From Dentipellis sp. KUC8613 (taxonomy: Eukaryota; Basidiomycota; Agaricomycetes; Russulales; Hericiaceae): a stretch of 64,000 nucleotides of DNA. Shown here in pieces: positions 1 through 10,237 of the stretch. The stretch's first letter is position 1; every line of letters starts with the position of its first letter. The position numbers and the translations under genes were made by a program. The stretch spans positions 224,372 through 288,371 of the forward strand of contig NSJX01000025.1 of assembly GCA_002286715.1 (NCBI GenBank), written 5' to 3'. The notes under the pieces were generated by a model. It was not told where the DNA came from, did not search any database, and was given only the letters and a program-made list of their open reading frames with translations.

Positions 1-480
1 GGCCACCAGGACCAGGCGGACAGCGTGTGCGACGCGATCGTGCGGCACCAGGATATCTTCGTGAAGGGGTGCGTGCATGGTTCCTGCAACGCTCGTTGAG
101 CATGTTGACTGACGAAGATGGTGATGGACAGGGGAAATATTACCATGATTGGCCAGATCCTCCAGCTAGCCACCATCCTCGACAACGTCGGCCTGTAAGT
201 TTCTCGCCATCCCAGACATCACGTTCCCTGGTACTCACCACCGCGGCATACTCCTCTCAGCCGCGCGAACCTCATCCACCCCAAGCTCATCGAGACCACC
301 ACCCGCGCGTTCCCGCGCAAGGGGTGGTCGGAGCACTTCGCGCGCGTCGTCGAGACGGAGCTCAGGCTTAAGCCGTGGTGCCACACGTCGACGTTCGAGG
401 TCCCGAACTGGAAAGAAGGCGTGCAGAGCAACTTCGCGACGGATGTGCGGGGGAATGAGGTCATGCGGCCGTACGACTAG
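1..480 (+). CDS. Cyanamide hydratase-like HD-domain protein, C-terminal part
   Basis: This is the 3' end of a gene that begins outside the window. Exons 1-68, 132-194 and 261-480 join in frame (117 codons) and end at TAG. The first exon reads GHQDQADSVCDAIVRHQDIF and the last contains KLIETTTRAFPRKGW, followed by LRLKPWCHTSTFE and a C-terminus ending EVMRPYD. This order, an HQD metal-ligand region followed by a conserved FPRKGW block and a short terminal tail, matches the fungal cyanamide hydratase/Ddi2-3 branch of HD-domain metal hydrolases. That branch hydrates cyanamide to urea. The catalytic N-terminal half is not visible, so substrate is inferred from family only. Both introns (63 and 66 nt) have GT..AG ends. 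Confidence 0.8.
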
Positions 481-1578
481 GGTGCGCATCGAGCCGACGG
501 GGGGCAATTCCGACGCTGGAAGCTAGGCTTACCAGATCGAAACGGTTCAGTGTATCGCACCGGAAATTCCATCCTATCGAAGCTGTCATGGCGGGCCCGG
601 GGCTGGTTCGAACTCGTTCTTGTGAAGAGGAGGAGGGCTCAAGGAAGCTATGTGTAGTAAATTTGGAGACATCTGGGACGTGAAACGTCTGCTATGATGT
701 TATCTGTAAATTAGCGTTGACATGGACTGAATTGCACGGTACCGCGGGATGCCTGTCGCCGGACGATTATTATGCTGGATCTCCATGAGCGTTATGGATG
801 ACGAACGTTCGTCGCCCCTTACTGACATGGCGCGGGCCTGCCTCGGGTGCTGTACGGTCATGGTGTAGCAACGGGTTAGCAGGGCCATGTTAGCGCGCGT
901 CGATGCCCCACGAAACGTCTTCCGTTGAACCAGTTGACGGTCCGCGGGGGCAATAGCGGCGAGGTCGATGTTTGAGTGGTGGTTGATAGGATCGACAATT
1001 GGTTTGGTGGTTCTCCGTTGACACGTTGACAACAGGCATGGACCATACACTCGGGCAGTCTTGTGAACTTCCGAACCGTCAGCGGCTGCAGCCTAACAGG
1101 ATCAGCCGACCACTGTATGCCATTGCCCAGGAGTCTGTGGTGGGTGGCAATGTGCTGTAGCTACGTACTTCCCTTTAACCTGTCAATGAAGAGGACGGCA
1201 ACCTGTCTTGAGAGGTAGGGAACACATTGCAACGAGCCGACGCCTGGACCTTTCTGCCATAAAGCCGTGCGCTGCACGTTGCGCATTGGCTGCGCGGCGT
1301 CTACGGAAGTCTAGGGCCATGCGCGCAATGCAGGCGCTCCGTTGGCGAAAATGGCTCGTGCGCTTGACAGAGAGACGATCGTTGACAGCCGATTGTCGAG
1401 AGCTTCGGTGAATTGAACCACCGTATGGAAGCGCATGCCCGTGTCCGAGGTGTTACAAGTTAAATTGCCTTCATTTGATTTGATTTTAACTTCTCTAGTA
1501 CAAGGCTCAATCAAAACAACAGCTGCGCACGCGACATCCTACACGTTCTATCCGACAAGCCCAAAGGACGTGATACAT
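481..1578. other. Intergenic, no gene seen
   Basis: About 1.1 kb between the hydratase stop and the end of the elongation factor gene. Only short open frames occur, none with recognisable composition or splice-joinable continuation. It must hold the 3' ends of the two convergent flanking transcripts. Confidence 0.5.
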
Positions 1579-2686
1579 TTAGAGTTCTATCAGGGAAGCA
1601 AAGGTCAATATGAAGCCAACGGGGCAGTAAATGAAGAATACGCACTCTGCATGGCAGCGACGTCGCTGTTCTGGACGTAGTCCTCGAATTCCGCGATCTT
1701 ATCCTGGAGGTCCTCCAGCGACACGAGCTCATCCTCTGCAAAGGCACGCAAGGTGAACACAGATATAACGTGAACAAGGGCAAGGAACACTAACCGACGA
1801 CAAGGGTGATCTGGAGCTTGCGGATACCGTAACCGATGGGGACGAGCTTGCTGGCACCCCAGACAAGGCCCTCCATCTCAATGGATCGGACAGACTCCTC
1901 AAGAGCCTTCATGTCGGTCTCATCGTCCCACGGCTTGACCTCAAGCGTCACGACAGACTAGATGGAAGAAAGAAACGATCATCAACATTCTCGTTCTCTT
2001 TCTCATAACGGTAGATACATGGAAGCAGGCAATACATGACGAGTGGAACGGCGGAGAAGAAACGGAACGCGATGCGAACCTTAGCAACAGTCTTGGGCTT
2101 GTTGGCCTTCTTGGCCTGGTAAGCCGCAACACGCTCAGCCTTGATGCGCTCGGCTTCGGCATCCTCCTCCTCGTCGTCGGAGCCGAAGAGGTCAACATCC
2201 TCGTCCTCCTCCTCAGCCTTGGCGGGGGCAGGCGCAGCCGAGGAGGTGAATGCCTCGCCGGCGGTGCTGGAGCCAGGCAGGCTGTCGAACTCCGCCTTGT
2301 AGGAGCTGATGTGGTTGTACCAGCGCGCAGCGTGAGGCGCGGTGGCAGCACTGGGAGCAGCTGACAAGGCCTTGAAGACGTGGACGTCGGCCTGGGAAGG
2401 AGTGTACCTGCGCGGGTTGAGAAACGCATCAGCATCGGTGGGAATTGGGCGGAACGATCAGAAAAAAGACAGATCTCAGAGGGCTACAGAAGATGAGGTG
2501 TCGGCATGCTTGTACAGCGGTGTCTAGTCGCTTCTTGGAAACACGGACCATAGCGTATGATCATCACGGAGAGGACACTCACCGCACATCGGCGGTGATG
2601 AACAGACGAGTAAAGAAGAAAACTCACCCTTCAATATACGACCTGGACGTAAGATGGTACTCAAGCTTGACGAGATCCAACGACAT
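1579..2686 (-). CDS. EFB1: Translation elongation factor 1-beta (eEF1B-alpha)
   Basis: Guanine-nucleotide exchange factor that reloads eEF1A with GTP in the cytoplasm. Exons 2686-2628, 2407-2080, 1957-1795, 1735-1646 and 1586-1579 give 215 residues, close to yeast (206). The N-terminal helical domain begins [20 protein letters not shown]. An acidic hinge with [15 protein letters not shown] follows, then the exchange domain ([38 protein letters not shown]). The final 8-nt exon (AACTCTAA) completes the ending QKL-stop. In the yeast structure the penultimate lysine enters the eEF1A active site, so this tiny exon matters. Reading through its intron would instead give an unrelated 12-residue tail. 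Intron 1 (2627-2408) is long for this genome and carries a snoRNA. High confidence. Confidence 0.95.
2470..2573 (-). ncRNA. U18 (snR18-type) C/D box snoRNA inside EFB1 intron 1
   Basis: Read on the minus strand, intron 1 of the EF-1-beta gene contains box C GTGATGA (2567-2561). About 10 nt later comes the guide TGGTCCGTGTTTC (2550-2538), and box D CTGA lies at 2479-2476, so box C to box D spans 92 nt. The guide is a perfect 13-nt complement of GAAACACGGACCA, a universally conserved large-subunit rRNA segment. That segment is the target of U18, which directs 2'-O-methylation there (yeast A649/C650). Yeast snR18 also lies in the EFB1 intron, so host and guide agree. The internal D'/C' boxes are degenerate and I see no good terminal stem, so the ends are approximate. 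A second CTGA lies at 2461-2458. Confidence 0.75.
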
Positions 2687-5600
2687 TGTGGTAAACGGTG
2701 ACGGGAAGGGGGGGGAAGGCAATCGATGAAGGGGAGATGAAGGAAGAAAAAAAGTGAGAGCGGAACAATTTCAAGCTCTAGCCTTTCACGTGATGTTTAG
2801 GGCAGGCAGGGCGGCACGGCAATTATGGCAGGTGCTGTAATGCCCGCCTGTCGAGAACAACCACCATCTCCGACGACAGCAACCTTGAGCAATGCGATCG
2901 TCGACGCCTTTGTCTCTATCAGAACACAGGATGTGCCTCCTCAATAGCCGCTTCATCGACTGATCCATATCAGCTCCTTGGGACCGCCGGTCGAACTCAG
3001 CAATGGCCAAACGTCACCTCACGGTATCATGCAGTGTAGCGACGATATCGCTCCAGGCGTGAGTTTTCGTTATTACTACTCGGTTCTTGATGGTATTTCT
3101 CGTCTTTTGGGGAACAAAGCCCGAGGTCTCCGAGCGGAACCTCGAATATGTTATTCGAGGTGATTCTCGTGTTAAGGATGTCGTACAGTTGTATCCTCAT
3201 CGCAGACGCTCTTGGTCTCTCCGTCGGTCCGGCTGACTCCTGAGCGGCGCCGTTTCTGCGTCATGTCCTCTTCGAAACGCGCTCTGTTTCGGTCTCATCG
3301 ATGGCCGCGCCCCGCGGTGCGATTTCGCTCCTTCCAGGCGCGAATTCGGCCCCCCTTGGTGGCTTCTGCGCAAACTTCTTCTTTACGTCTGCGGCATACT
3401 CCTGGGCATCTCGTCGACGGACAAAGCACACATAGCATCCAGGGTCCAACGCACCGCCGCCACGGACCGAACTCTGACGCTACCACGCTATGCTGCAGCA
3501 CCTCTCTCGATCGAGCAACCATTGTTCCCCTACCGGATGAACTTAGGTGCGCATCTACTTCTTTGCACTTACTCTGTTGGCCTTTCCGTATGCTGGTGGC
3601 CAGAGATCAGAGCGTGCACCTCCCGTTCACAAGAATTGCACCCCGTCACCCCAACATTCCAACGCCGCGAGGTTCCTACCAGTGCTGCGGTCCGAACTAT
3701 ACTCCAGCCGCTCGACCATCTTCACGGATCAATTCCTGTCACCCTCCTTACCACACGATTCCTGCCAGTCTCTCATCTCCGTCTCATCCATATCGTGCCT
3801 CCGCAGCGTATCAAGGTTGTAGTTGCCCAAAATTAGCATGTCATGCTCGCCTCCGCCGCTTCGATCGGTTGAGCGCTATCCTCCGGATTTCTCTAGGCCT
3901 TCCCTTTTGTTGCCCGCCAACACGGGCGCAAGGCTTGTGCTTCACTCGGTTCGGGCTCCTCCGTTTATCGATCTTCATGCAAGGAAATTCAAGGCGCCAC
4001 TACGATTTCCCCATCCATAGGGAACCCTCTTCAACCCACTCTACGACGTCACCAGCGGATGCCCCATTCGTCGTGTGCTAGGCGTCTCTCCTATCTCAGC
4101 GTGCCTCTCCGAGGTCGAGGCCGCCGGCGAAGACATGTAATGTACTTTTTTTGCTAGTCGCCTTGGTTTCCACTTGCAGCGCGCCTCAGTTTCTCCGTGT
4201 CTCGGCCCTTTGTGCCCTTCTCTCTCCGGCTTGCAACAGTTTTCCGTCGATTGCCGCGTTTTCCTCGCATCCCCGAAGGGACCTCGCACCTGGCCAATAG
4301 CCGACAGACCTTGCGGACTGCTGCAGCACATGGATGCAGTATTCGATCCCGGCACCCTCGGGGCCAGCGTCTGTCTTACCATAACGGTGCTTCCGCGCCG
4401 CGAACTAGTAGCGTGTTCGTTCACTGCGTTAATTCAATTGCCTTGCGGTGTCCACCTTTTCGTCCGCACCCCGCTTGGACGATATCTATGTGTATTTCTG
4501 TCCACCGGAGCTCCACGCGCGCGGCCGCGATCGTGCGACTGGCGACCTCCACCCCGTCGTCTTCGCCGTGTCCATCTGTGACCAGGCTTTCGTGGAATTG
4601 TCTCGGTTAACGGTGGAGCCGTGGGACAGCGGGCCTGCTCCTCTTGCGTTAGGATGCCCAGATGGATGGATGGTGCGCAGCCCGATTGTGTCTGCAGCTT
4701 GCCCCCAGAAACGAGGGCACGTCTCCCGACAAACGGGGTGGTCCAGCTTCTGCATTGGAGCGCATGCCGTGGCAAATGGGTTGACTGCGTTCAGGTAAGT
4801 ATGTGTCATTGGCGCCGGTGGACCTTGGAGACTGCACGACACTGTGGAACTGCAGCGGGGCGCCCACCCCCTAATTGAGGCGTCGAGCCCAGTCTCGACG
4901 CATGTGCAGCCATCATCGCTGCCGAGGAGGTCGGATTCTTATCCGATCGCGGTGAGGGAGTCGTCGTCCGCCTGTAGCCCAAGGCGCAAGAGAGAGAGAG
5001 TAGGTTCAGCCTCGGGCATATTCAAATGGCACGCCCACCGGCGAGGCGATCGGGAGATTCGCTGGTGAGATCGGGGACTCGATTCGGCCACCTGCTGTTA
5101 GGCTCGCGTGCGCACGCGTGCGGTGCCGTCCAAACGGGAAGATCAGGCATGGCTGGCAAGATCTCATGAACCCAAGTCTGATCCACGAGACTGCGACACC
5201 GCATTCCACGCGCTGTTCGACCAGATGGGTGCTTGTGTTTTTATTTCTTTGTCATGTGCGCATTCAAGTTCATCAGACGATGCATGATGGTTCCGAGTTC
5301 ATTTCCGCTATGCAGGAACCTTCTGTCAGAAATGCATTGCTCTCTCTGTCGGTGACTCGCACTGCCCCTAGGCCTGCCACTTTGTGACGCAAGCGAACTC
5401 CTCCCCTTGCTGTTGCAGAACGCCCACAGCTTCTCCGTTCCGCGTCAGGGTGCACGGTGAGCGGCGCAGGTTTGGACGCTGTCTGACGCCATGCGCTGTC
5501 CTCCGTCCTCCGTCTCTTCTATTTCCGCAACACGCGGATGCCACACCTCATCTCATCGCCCTGGACGCAGCTTCGATACAAGACCTAGGACCACGGCTCA

Positions 5601-7793
5601 GTGACATGAACAGACAGAGAAGCGAGCGTTACAGCGCACGCGGCGCCATGTGCAATCCGTCATACCCGAACATCTGAATAAGAACACGCCGAAACAGTTG
5701 TATGGTCCATATATGATTTCCATCGTAAAGCTGATACGGTTGATATGATACCGGGCGCCCCACTGGTCCCATTTCCTATTGCAGATCACGTTCAAGGGCC
5801 CCAACCACGAGCGAATAACATCTCGACGCCGACGGAAGCAAGCAGGCCGTCATTTGGTCTCCGATCGAGGCCGTCGGGGCGGAATCAAAAGTGATAAATT
5901 TCGAATGCGGTTCGCCTGTTGTGGAAGCGAAGGCAGATGAAAAGAAGCCCATATGTGTGCTGGTCCCTCCATCGAGCCGAGCTGCAACAGTATGCGCGCC
6001 TCGCGTCGAGGACATCCTCACAATCCCGTTGCCGCTCGATCTGGTTCTAGCTCAAGGGTTGCCTCAAGGGTTGCCTCCGGGTCGGCTTCCACACCAGATA
6101 TTCCCCGGTATGACACCGGCCCATCGCGCCAAGGCTGGCACTTTGCTGCTGCCCGGTCCGTATGTAATGCGCGGTGCGGACAAAGGAATTCCCTTCCCAT
6201 TCCCTCGGTAGCTGCGCAGGTAATACTACCAGAGGCGTGAGCCTCAGGCGAGCAAGGGCCGACTGGCAGCGATGCGCGTGTGCGTATGTTAGGCGCTAAA
6301 CTCCCTTGTTCCGTCCCCTCCGTCATTCTCTTCTTCGCTGTTCTGATTCTCACCCGCAGACTCCGCCGCTCCTACCAAAATGGCACTCAGATTTGACGAC
6401 CATCGCGAACGTTTGTGCCTTCACTTCGTGGCTGATCTTATCTGCCCGTGCCTCCGCCCCCTTTACATGCGTACCCAGAACTTGCAGCGGCCCACCTCAT
6501 GACGCGCCCCGTGAATGAATGTCACATTGACAAGACGAAACAGTGGAGTGCTGGTTTTTGGACATACCCGTTCGCCGAACACATTGCGGCGTACTGGTGC
6601 TGTACCTCTCGGTAAGAATGTTTCCACACGTTTTGAATTCCTGCTGTCACTGTGTCGTGCCTTGCGAGGGCGTTCCACTTGTCGCAGTTTCTCTGTCGAG
6701 CACGGCTCCTGTAAGTTTCAGTGATGGATGCAGCGCTGCTGGGATCTGCCGTATATGACGCCGATGATGTCGAGCCGCTCGGTGAACTGTGCGGGCTTTA
6801 CTTGTCAAGAGCGGGCCCGTGCATTGGTTGTTGGAGCATGGAAACCGCGCCGTCGAGTCCACGCACCGTCCGTATCCTACAGGCCGGCAAAGATCAAGTG
6901 ATGCCGTTCGAAGAACAAGCAAGATGTCCCCCGATCAAGGCTGAGAGATTCTCAGCATCGCAGTCGGTGTCACTCCGCGCCGCTTCCTTTCCGCTGGAAC
7001 GGCTGCTCACGGTGCACCGTCGTGGCTCGACATCAGTGTTCATGAAAGTGCGGACATGATGTTGGCCGGCTTGGAGCGTTTACCTACTATCTGCGCGACA
7101 GAGAGAGTGGTATTGATGCAGATATTGGAGGTAAGTTGGACGGCGTTACCTCTAACTGTCGTTTTACGTACGACGCTATGATGTTCCAAGAATACGAAGG
7201 TCAGGAACAGCGGTGTCAGAGTGATGGAGAAGTTGAGAGCGCGGGAAGGCCGTCGACGAAAGAGCTTGGGTGAACGGATCTGAATGGGAGAAAGGAGAGC
7301 GCCTTGAGATGCCGAAATGAAGACGGTGGCCACAGCGCCGGTGAGTGGGGCAATCTCACCTTGCGGAACAACGAATGGACTCGGCTCGGACGAAGCCGCG
7401 GGGGAGACAACAGTTGGCGACCGTCCGTCCTTGGTTCGTCCAGTTCATTTCTCTTCCTCACCACACCTGCTCATCCAGGCCTCTGGTTCGACCCGTTTCA
7501 CCAATCCCCCTCTGCTCCCCATCCGCCCCCGCAGCCCAACTGACCGTTTCCTGACAGTTTCCGCGCACGCGCCCGCGCTCCAGTTCGATTTGAGTCCTGC
7601 GCACCGCTTACGCATGCCGTTTGCCCTTGTCCTCTCTCCGTCACGACGTTGATCGAATTCGAAACCCGCGAAGGACGCCACTGTCCTCTTCCTTCTCTTC
7701 TCAGTCGCCGCCATCCGCTTCTCAGTCCAGCACTCCGCCCGTCCTTTATTATGGCCATGTCTTGTCCCTCCATGGGCGTCTCCCCCAACCCCC
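2687..7793. other. Gene-poor region, about 5.1 kb
   Basis: Many short overlapping open frames on both strands, none with a recognisable domain or a splice path I could extend. Coding-looking scraps on the plus strand lie near 2978-3060 (up to a GTGAGT donor) and 3120-3240, where one frame reads PEVSERNLEYVIRG. I could not join them into a gene. A short direct repeat (CTCAAGGGTTGC twice) lies near 6050-6075. No reverse transcriptase, transposase or terminal repeats were seen. It may contain a decayed element or an unrecognised intron-rich gene. Confidence 0.4.
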
Positions 7794-9875
7794 ATGTCGC
7801 TCTTGATGGGTGCCCCCGTCTCTACTACTACACCCTGCCCCCTGCTCACCCGCCTCGACCACAAGCTTCTCCAGACTATCGCCTTCTTCGCTGAGGACGA
7901 CCCATCTCGCCCCCCGGAGGCCACTCGTAACCTCAGGCTGACCTGTCGCATGCTCAATTCGATACTCAAACCCGAGAACAACAGGTGTCGTCATGTCCGT
8001 CTGTTCAAGCTCAAATTCGACTTCGCTGCTCTCCACCGGCGTCTCGCCACGGACATGTTGCAGCCCGCCCACTACTGCGCCGAGCTCCTGCGGCGTGAGA
8101 GGGCGCTGCACTCCATTCGCAGCAGCCGTCTGTGTGAGGGCGACACCCTCTTGGTGGCGTACACCATGCTCCTCGAGGACGAGGGCAAGAACCTTGCCCA
8201 GCTCACCGCGGCGGGGCTACCCTCGCTCGTCCGGCGTTATCTCTGCAAGCAGCGGTATCACGGCATCGCCAGAGGTTGGCCCTCCGTGGACAAGACCACA
8301 GCACTGGTCGCGGCGCTGTGCTGCCAACTCTACATTGCAACCCAAGGTCGGTATGGAGACATGCTGGCTGCTACGAGACTAAGCGCCAGGTTTCAGACGA
8401 CTCCCTGATCGAGGATGCCATAACCGACTTGCTTATGCCATTTGCAATTGGAACCTCTCAAGTACGTGAAGCGTGTTGTAAGCTTCGCATACTGATGCCG
8501 AGATAGGTGCAGTATCCTTTGTTTCACTTGAAGCTAGATTTCCCGGACCTCCCCACCTCGCGCGACGCGTTCAAGAACAAGGACTTGCACGAGACGCGGG
8601 AAGGCCTATTCCTCATCCGCGAGTACTTCGGCCACCCGTTTCTCCTGCGGATCCCTCCCGTCGCGCTGTCCGCCACGCTCATCTTCCTGAAGCACACGCA
8701 GAAGAAGAAGCTCGAGCTGCCCAGCGACCACCTCGAATATCCCGACCGCGTCGCCAGATGCCAGCCGTATCGCTTCACGAAGGCCCAAATCGACGACTTC
8801 AATGGCAGGCGCCACCTACGACAACTCGCTCGGTCGCCGCAGCGATCCGAGAGCACGTCGTACGACGCAGACTGGCAGAGGTTGTCCCCTTTCTTCGGCA
8901 AGCATCGGCGCTTCATCTACAGGCTTGGGACGCTTGCCGGGGAGTGGGAGGGCTTGATTCGGGTGAGCGCCTGTTCTTCTTCATCTCCGCATTATGCTGA
9001 GCGCAATGAATCAGGGCCACGATTCTGGGAGCTACGAGAGCCTGCAGAACGGCGGTGGCTGGGACTCGTCACCTAAAGCTATTGCAGAGTTCAATGCAGT
9101 CAGCTCGTGTCGTCCTTGGTCGTGCTCTTTGTCAGTCCATTATAGGAAGATCAAGCGCAGCCGACATATATCACCGGCCGACGAGGCGGACGAGTTCTGC
9201 AAGCGCTGGCTACCCCCGACATGTGGTTGGCGGAAGCATGAGGTTGGTCGGCCCGTACTGTAGCTTCCGATGAGTCAGGCTGACGCACCCCCTCGCCCCA
9301 GGACGGAATTGTGCTTCTGGATGCGCAGGGATCCATCTCCGAACCCTACACAACATATGTGGATGGCCAGCACTCTGATGCCATGGAGGACGTGCTGTCA
9401 TCGTACGGGCCCGATACGGACGAGGACGATGAAGTGGATGGCCTGGACGTAGTCTTGACCGGGAAGGTCCATGTGTTTCTCGCTTCGTACGCGGACTCGT
9501 GCTCACATCGGAATTTGATTTGCAGATGAAGGAGTTCGTGGGCAATGGTTGGACGGAAACCCTTGTTCTCGGCAGCGTCCGAGCCTGGGACGGCTTGATC
9601 GCATTGCACCGTCAGGCCGTATGCCCATACCGCTTCTCTTTGCATTCTGGACTGATAATTCGGCATTTGCATTTGTCAGGTTCCAGATGATTGTAGGGGT
9701 CGTAGGGACCTCTTCATCGGCTACTGTATGTTTCCCAGTTTGCGCCACGCGTGTCTTGCGACTGACTTGCTTGCTTCTAGTGATGTCGTCAAAGCACATG
9801 GTGGGGCGAAGACGGCGAGGCGTCGAGCAGCCCTCCGACGCGTACGAGGTAATCTGGACTCTCTCGAGGATGTGA
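7794..9875 (+). CDS. F-box-like protein, first of a related pair
   Basis: Exons 7794-8346, 8397-8461, 8507-8962, 9015-9242, 9302-9466, 9526-9618, 9680-9725 and 9781-9875 give 566 residues. The N-terminus (LDHKLLQTIAFFAEDD, then LRLTCRMLNSIL) has the spacing of an F-box. The remainder resembles the next gene throughout: both have a helical block ending in a LLxEDxGxN or LENDGLN turn, a central YP.. segment, WEGL, an HEDGI/EHDGI stretch, RAWDGL versus RPGDGF, and a short basic C-terminus. The two are therefore diverged paralogues. If it is a true F-box protein it would be an adaptor for SCF ubiquitin ligases; no substrate-binding repeat is recognisable. The weakest part is exon 4, where the reading frame was chosen by alignment to the paralogue. 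Confidence 0.7.
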
Positions 9876-10237
9876 ACCGAACGCCCACATCGTGGTGCGT
9901 ACCTGCATTTCTGACCCATCATTGAATTCCGAAGGCCGTATGTATACACGCATCTTTCATGACACTGTTGCAACCTGGAATCACGTCTTATATATTTGAT
10001 AGCGCACGTACTTATATTGTAATGATTGGTTATTTGCTGTAATAGCGCAGGTAGTAGACGGATAGAACGAATAGAAGGCTGATGTACAGTCATGGACAAG
10101 AGGGGGTATTTTGACGTATTTCATTGGATGGTGGCCCACGTCTAGCGGAAGGGCTGAGTGACCCACCGCAGTCCGCCTCATCCTCGTGTGCCCCTATTTC
10201 CCCTTCCGGCCATACTCCCTTCATCCCCACCACCATC
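9876..10237. other. Spacer between the two F-box-like genes
   Basis: About 360 nt, AT-richer than the genes, with no coding signal. It should hold the terminator of the upstream gene and the promoter of the downstream gene. Confidence 0.5.

Noticed and set aside
1435..1680. Plus-strand open frame of 81 codons
   Set aside because: Lies antisense to the last exons and intron of the EF-1-beta gene and has no family resemblance.
3212..4081. Plus-strand frame of 289 codons
   Set aside because: Long for the region but with no motif, many overlapping alternatives and no plausible splice continuation.
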